Assembly: GCA_019246495.1 (NCBI GenBank)
Contig: JAFAQI010000132.1
Coordinates: 1 to 6,042 of the forward strand
Direction of reading: 5' to 3'
DNA: 6,042 nucleotides
Source of the DNA: Frankiales bacterium
GTDB lineage: Bacteria > Actinomycetota > Actinomycetes > JAFAQI01
In this document: piece after piece, positions 5,146 through 6,042 of the stretch
Numbering within the stretch: the stretch's first letter is position 1
Layout of the letters: each line of letters starts with the position of its first letter
Notes under the pieces: model-generated
The model's database searches: none
The model's input: the letters and a program-made list of their open reading frames with translations, nothing else
What the model was told of the DNA's origin: nothing
Made by a program: the position numbers and the translations under genes

Positions 5146-5904
5146 TCAGCAGTCGACGTAGATGTCGAGGCCGTCGACCTCGTCGAAGCCAAGCCGCGCA
5201 TAGATCCGCGCCGCCGCGTCGGTGTCCGGATGCAGGTGCGCCAACTGCGCGTCGGCCGCAAAGCCGCGCTCGACGAGCCACGTCGACATCGCTGCGCCGA
5301 TGCCTCGAGCACGTGCTGACGGCAGGACCGCGATGCCGGCGACGTAGACCGCCGGCCCGGCGTCGCCGGACGACACGACGCAGTGGCCGCACCCGACGGG
5401 CGCACCGTCGAGTTCCGCGACACAGACGACAGCTGACGGCATCGAGAGGATCGGCTCGACCCACGGCCGCTCCACGGCGTCGTCCTCGTGGAACGCGACC
5501 GTGTCGACGCCCAGAACGGCGTCGACGTCCTGCGGCGCGGCCTGGCGCAGCGTCACGTCCGGTGGCGGCGCGGCGGCAGTGAAACGGTCCGGCACCAGAC
5601 CCATCAGCCGCTTGGTGAACAGCTTGCGGCCGTGCGGCCAGGAGGCACCTGACGGCACGCGCAGTCCCCACGGCAGCGCCTCCCCGGACGGCAACGGCCG
5701 GGCGGCGTACCAGGCGCGCACGGCAGCGATGTCGACCAGCTCCGTCTCGCGGACGTCACCGCTGTTCCACTGCGCGTGCGGCAGGCCCGATGCCATCAAC
5801 CGGACGCCGGACAGCCGTGCGGTGCCGCCGCCAACGGATGCACGGAAGCGACCGTGCTCCTCCCACGCGTCGGCGTGCGCGGTCCGCACCCAGTCGGCTT
5901 GCAC
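5146..5904 (-). CDS. GNAT N-acetyltransferase with an extra N-terminal domain
   Basis: The protein has 252 residues, much longer than the roughly 150 of a single GNAT domain. The C-terminal part (about residues 117-252) is a clear GNAT fold: it opens with VTLRQAAPQDVDAVLGV. It has the acetyl-CoA-binding motif A in VAGIAVLPSARARGIGAAM (residues 188-206), with R198, G201 and G203 forming RxxGxG. The final motif B is ARIYARLGFDEVDGLDIYV, with Y235. The N-terminal 110 residues (HADAWEEHGRF, GVRLMASGLPHAQWN, AVRAWYAARPLPSGEALPWG) lack an obvious acetyl-CoA motif and may be a degenerate second GNAT half that helps bind the substrate. The reaction is acetyl transfer to an amine or protein N-terminus; the substrate is unknown. 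GTG 5904 was chosen because further upstream codons run into the divergent ceramidase gene. No strong ribosome binding site is seen, so the start is the least certain point. It converges with the hexapeptide protein gene. Confidence 0.85.
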   Translation of the reverse strand: MQADWVRTAHADAWEEHGRFRASVGGGTARLSGVRLMASGLPHAQWNSGDVRETELVDIAAVRAWYAARPLPSGEALPWGLRVPSGASWPHGRKLFTKRLMGLVPDRFTAAAPPPDVTLRQAAPQDVDAVLGVDTVAFHEDDAVERPWVEPILSMPSAVVCVAELDGAPVGCGHCVVSSGDAGPAVYVAGIAVLPSARARGIGAAMSTWLVERGFAADAQLAHLHPDTDAAARIYARLGFDEVDGLDIYVDC

Positions 5905-5939
5905 GCGACGAGTCTGACAGCGTGCGTGATGATCTGCCG
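5905..5939. promoter_or_regulatory. Divergent promoter region between acetyltransferase and ceramidase
   Basis: Only 35 bases separate the two chosen start codons. On the minus strand CAGACT (5911-5916) ends six bases before GTG 5904. On the + strand GATGAT (5928-5933) ends six bases before ATG 5940. Each keeps the A and final T of the -10 pattern but not the first T, so both are weak matches. A 6-bp inverted repeat GCACGC/GCGTGC (5901-5906 and 5920-5925) spans the gap and could be an operator. No Shine-Dalgarno is visible for either gene. Confidence 0.35.
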
Positions 5940-6042
5940 ATGACCCAGACGCCCATGACTCAGACTGACGCACCCTGGCTCGCCGGCTGCGGGATCGCGG
6001 ACATCACTGGCGAGCCCTGGCGGGTCGGCCTGATGGGCTACG
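5940..6042 (+). CDS. Neutral/alkaline ceramidase, N-terminus (3' partial)
   Basis: The first 34 codons are visible before the window ends. After a short leader, WLAGCGIADITGEPWRVGLM followed by GY (residues 13-34) matches the start of the neutral/alkaline non-lysosomal ceramidase N-terminal domain; mycobacterial Rv0669c has, as I recall it, a nearly identical GIADITGE...GMLGYG segment. Such enzymes hydrolyse ceramide to sphingosine and fatty acid using a zinc ion. The catalytic residues lie outside the window. No signal peptide is seen: the leader MTQTPMTQTDAPW is polar. ATG 5940 is preferred for its spacing from a weak -10; ATG 5955 and an in-frame GTG at 5922 are alternatives. The two ATG codons head an imperfect 15-base tandem duplication (MTQT twice). 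It diverges from the acetyltransferase gene. Assignment rests on one short motif block but that block is distinctive. Confidence 0.75.
   Translation, partial: MTQTPMTQTDAPWLAGCGIADITGEPWRVGLMGY

Noticed and set aside
5120..5671. A minus-strand frame overlapping the acetyltransferase gene in another frame and running through the hairpin
   Set aside because: Its translation is arginine-rich without motifs, while the other minus frame contains the GNAT motifs.

Overview
The window looks like chromosomal DNA from a high-GC actinomycete (Actinomycetota). The G+C content is very high, third codon positions are almost all G or C, GTG and TTG starts are frequent, and several gene types are typical of mycobacteria and their relatives: a FadD19-like acyl-CoA synthetase, an MTB12-like secreted domain and a neutral ceramidase resembling the mycobacterial type. 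The species cannot be fixed from the sequence alone.

Layout. Positions 1-237 hold the 3' end of a secreted or lipoprotein-type gene with an MTB12-like C-terminal domain. A 31-base gap (238-268) then carries a palindrome and a -10 box placed for a leaderless transcript. From 269 to 4551 five genes run on the + strand with almost no spacing: an acyl-CoA synthetase, a SnoaL/NTF2-like protein, an enoyl-CoA hydratase/isomerase-family protein, a PaaI-type hotdog thioesterase and an SDR dehydrogenase. Three of the four junctions are stop/start overlaps (TTGA, GTGA, GTGA). In the fourth, the ribosome binding site overlaps the upstream stop codon. After a 28-base gap comes a gamma-carbonic-anhydrase-like hexapeptide protein (4580-5098). 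A hairpin with a perfect 12-bp stem (5101-5144) separates it from a convergent gene for a two-part GNAT acetyltransferase (5146-5904, minus strand). Diverging from that gene, with 35 bases between the chosen starts, is the 5' end of a neutral/alkaline ceramidase (5940 onward, cut by the window edge).

How the genes fit together. The five-gene block reads as a CoA-thioester pathway. The ligase would activate a carboxylic acid. The crotonase and SDR would perform hydration or isomerisation and then oxidation of the acyl chain or a ring. The thioesterase would release or recycle CoA, and the SnoaL-like protein could be an accessory isomerase, hydratase or binding protein. No acyl-CoA dehydrogenase or thiolase is present, so the window holds only part of a beta-oxidation-like route, or a modification pathway. 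The FadD19 resemblance hints at a sterol side-chain or other bulky acid substrate, but this is an inference.

No mobile element, CRISPR array, RNA gene or clearly new defence or biosynthetic system is visible. The points most worth a second look are the leaderless promoter with its adjoining palindrome, the crotonase that lacks both classical catalytic glutamates, and the compact bidirectional hairpin.
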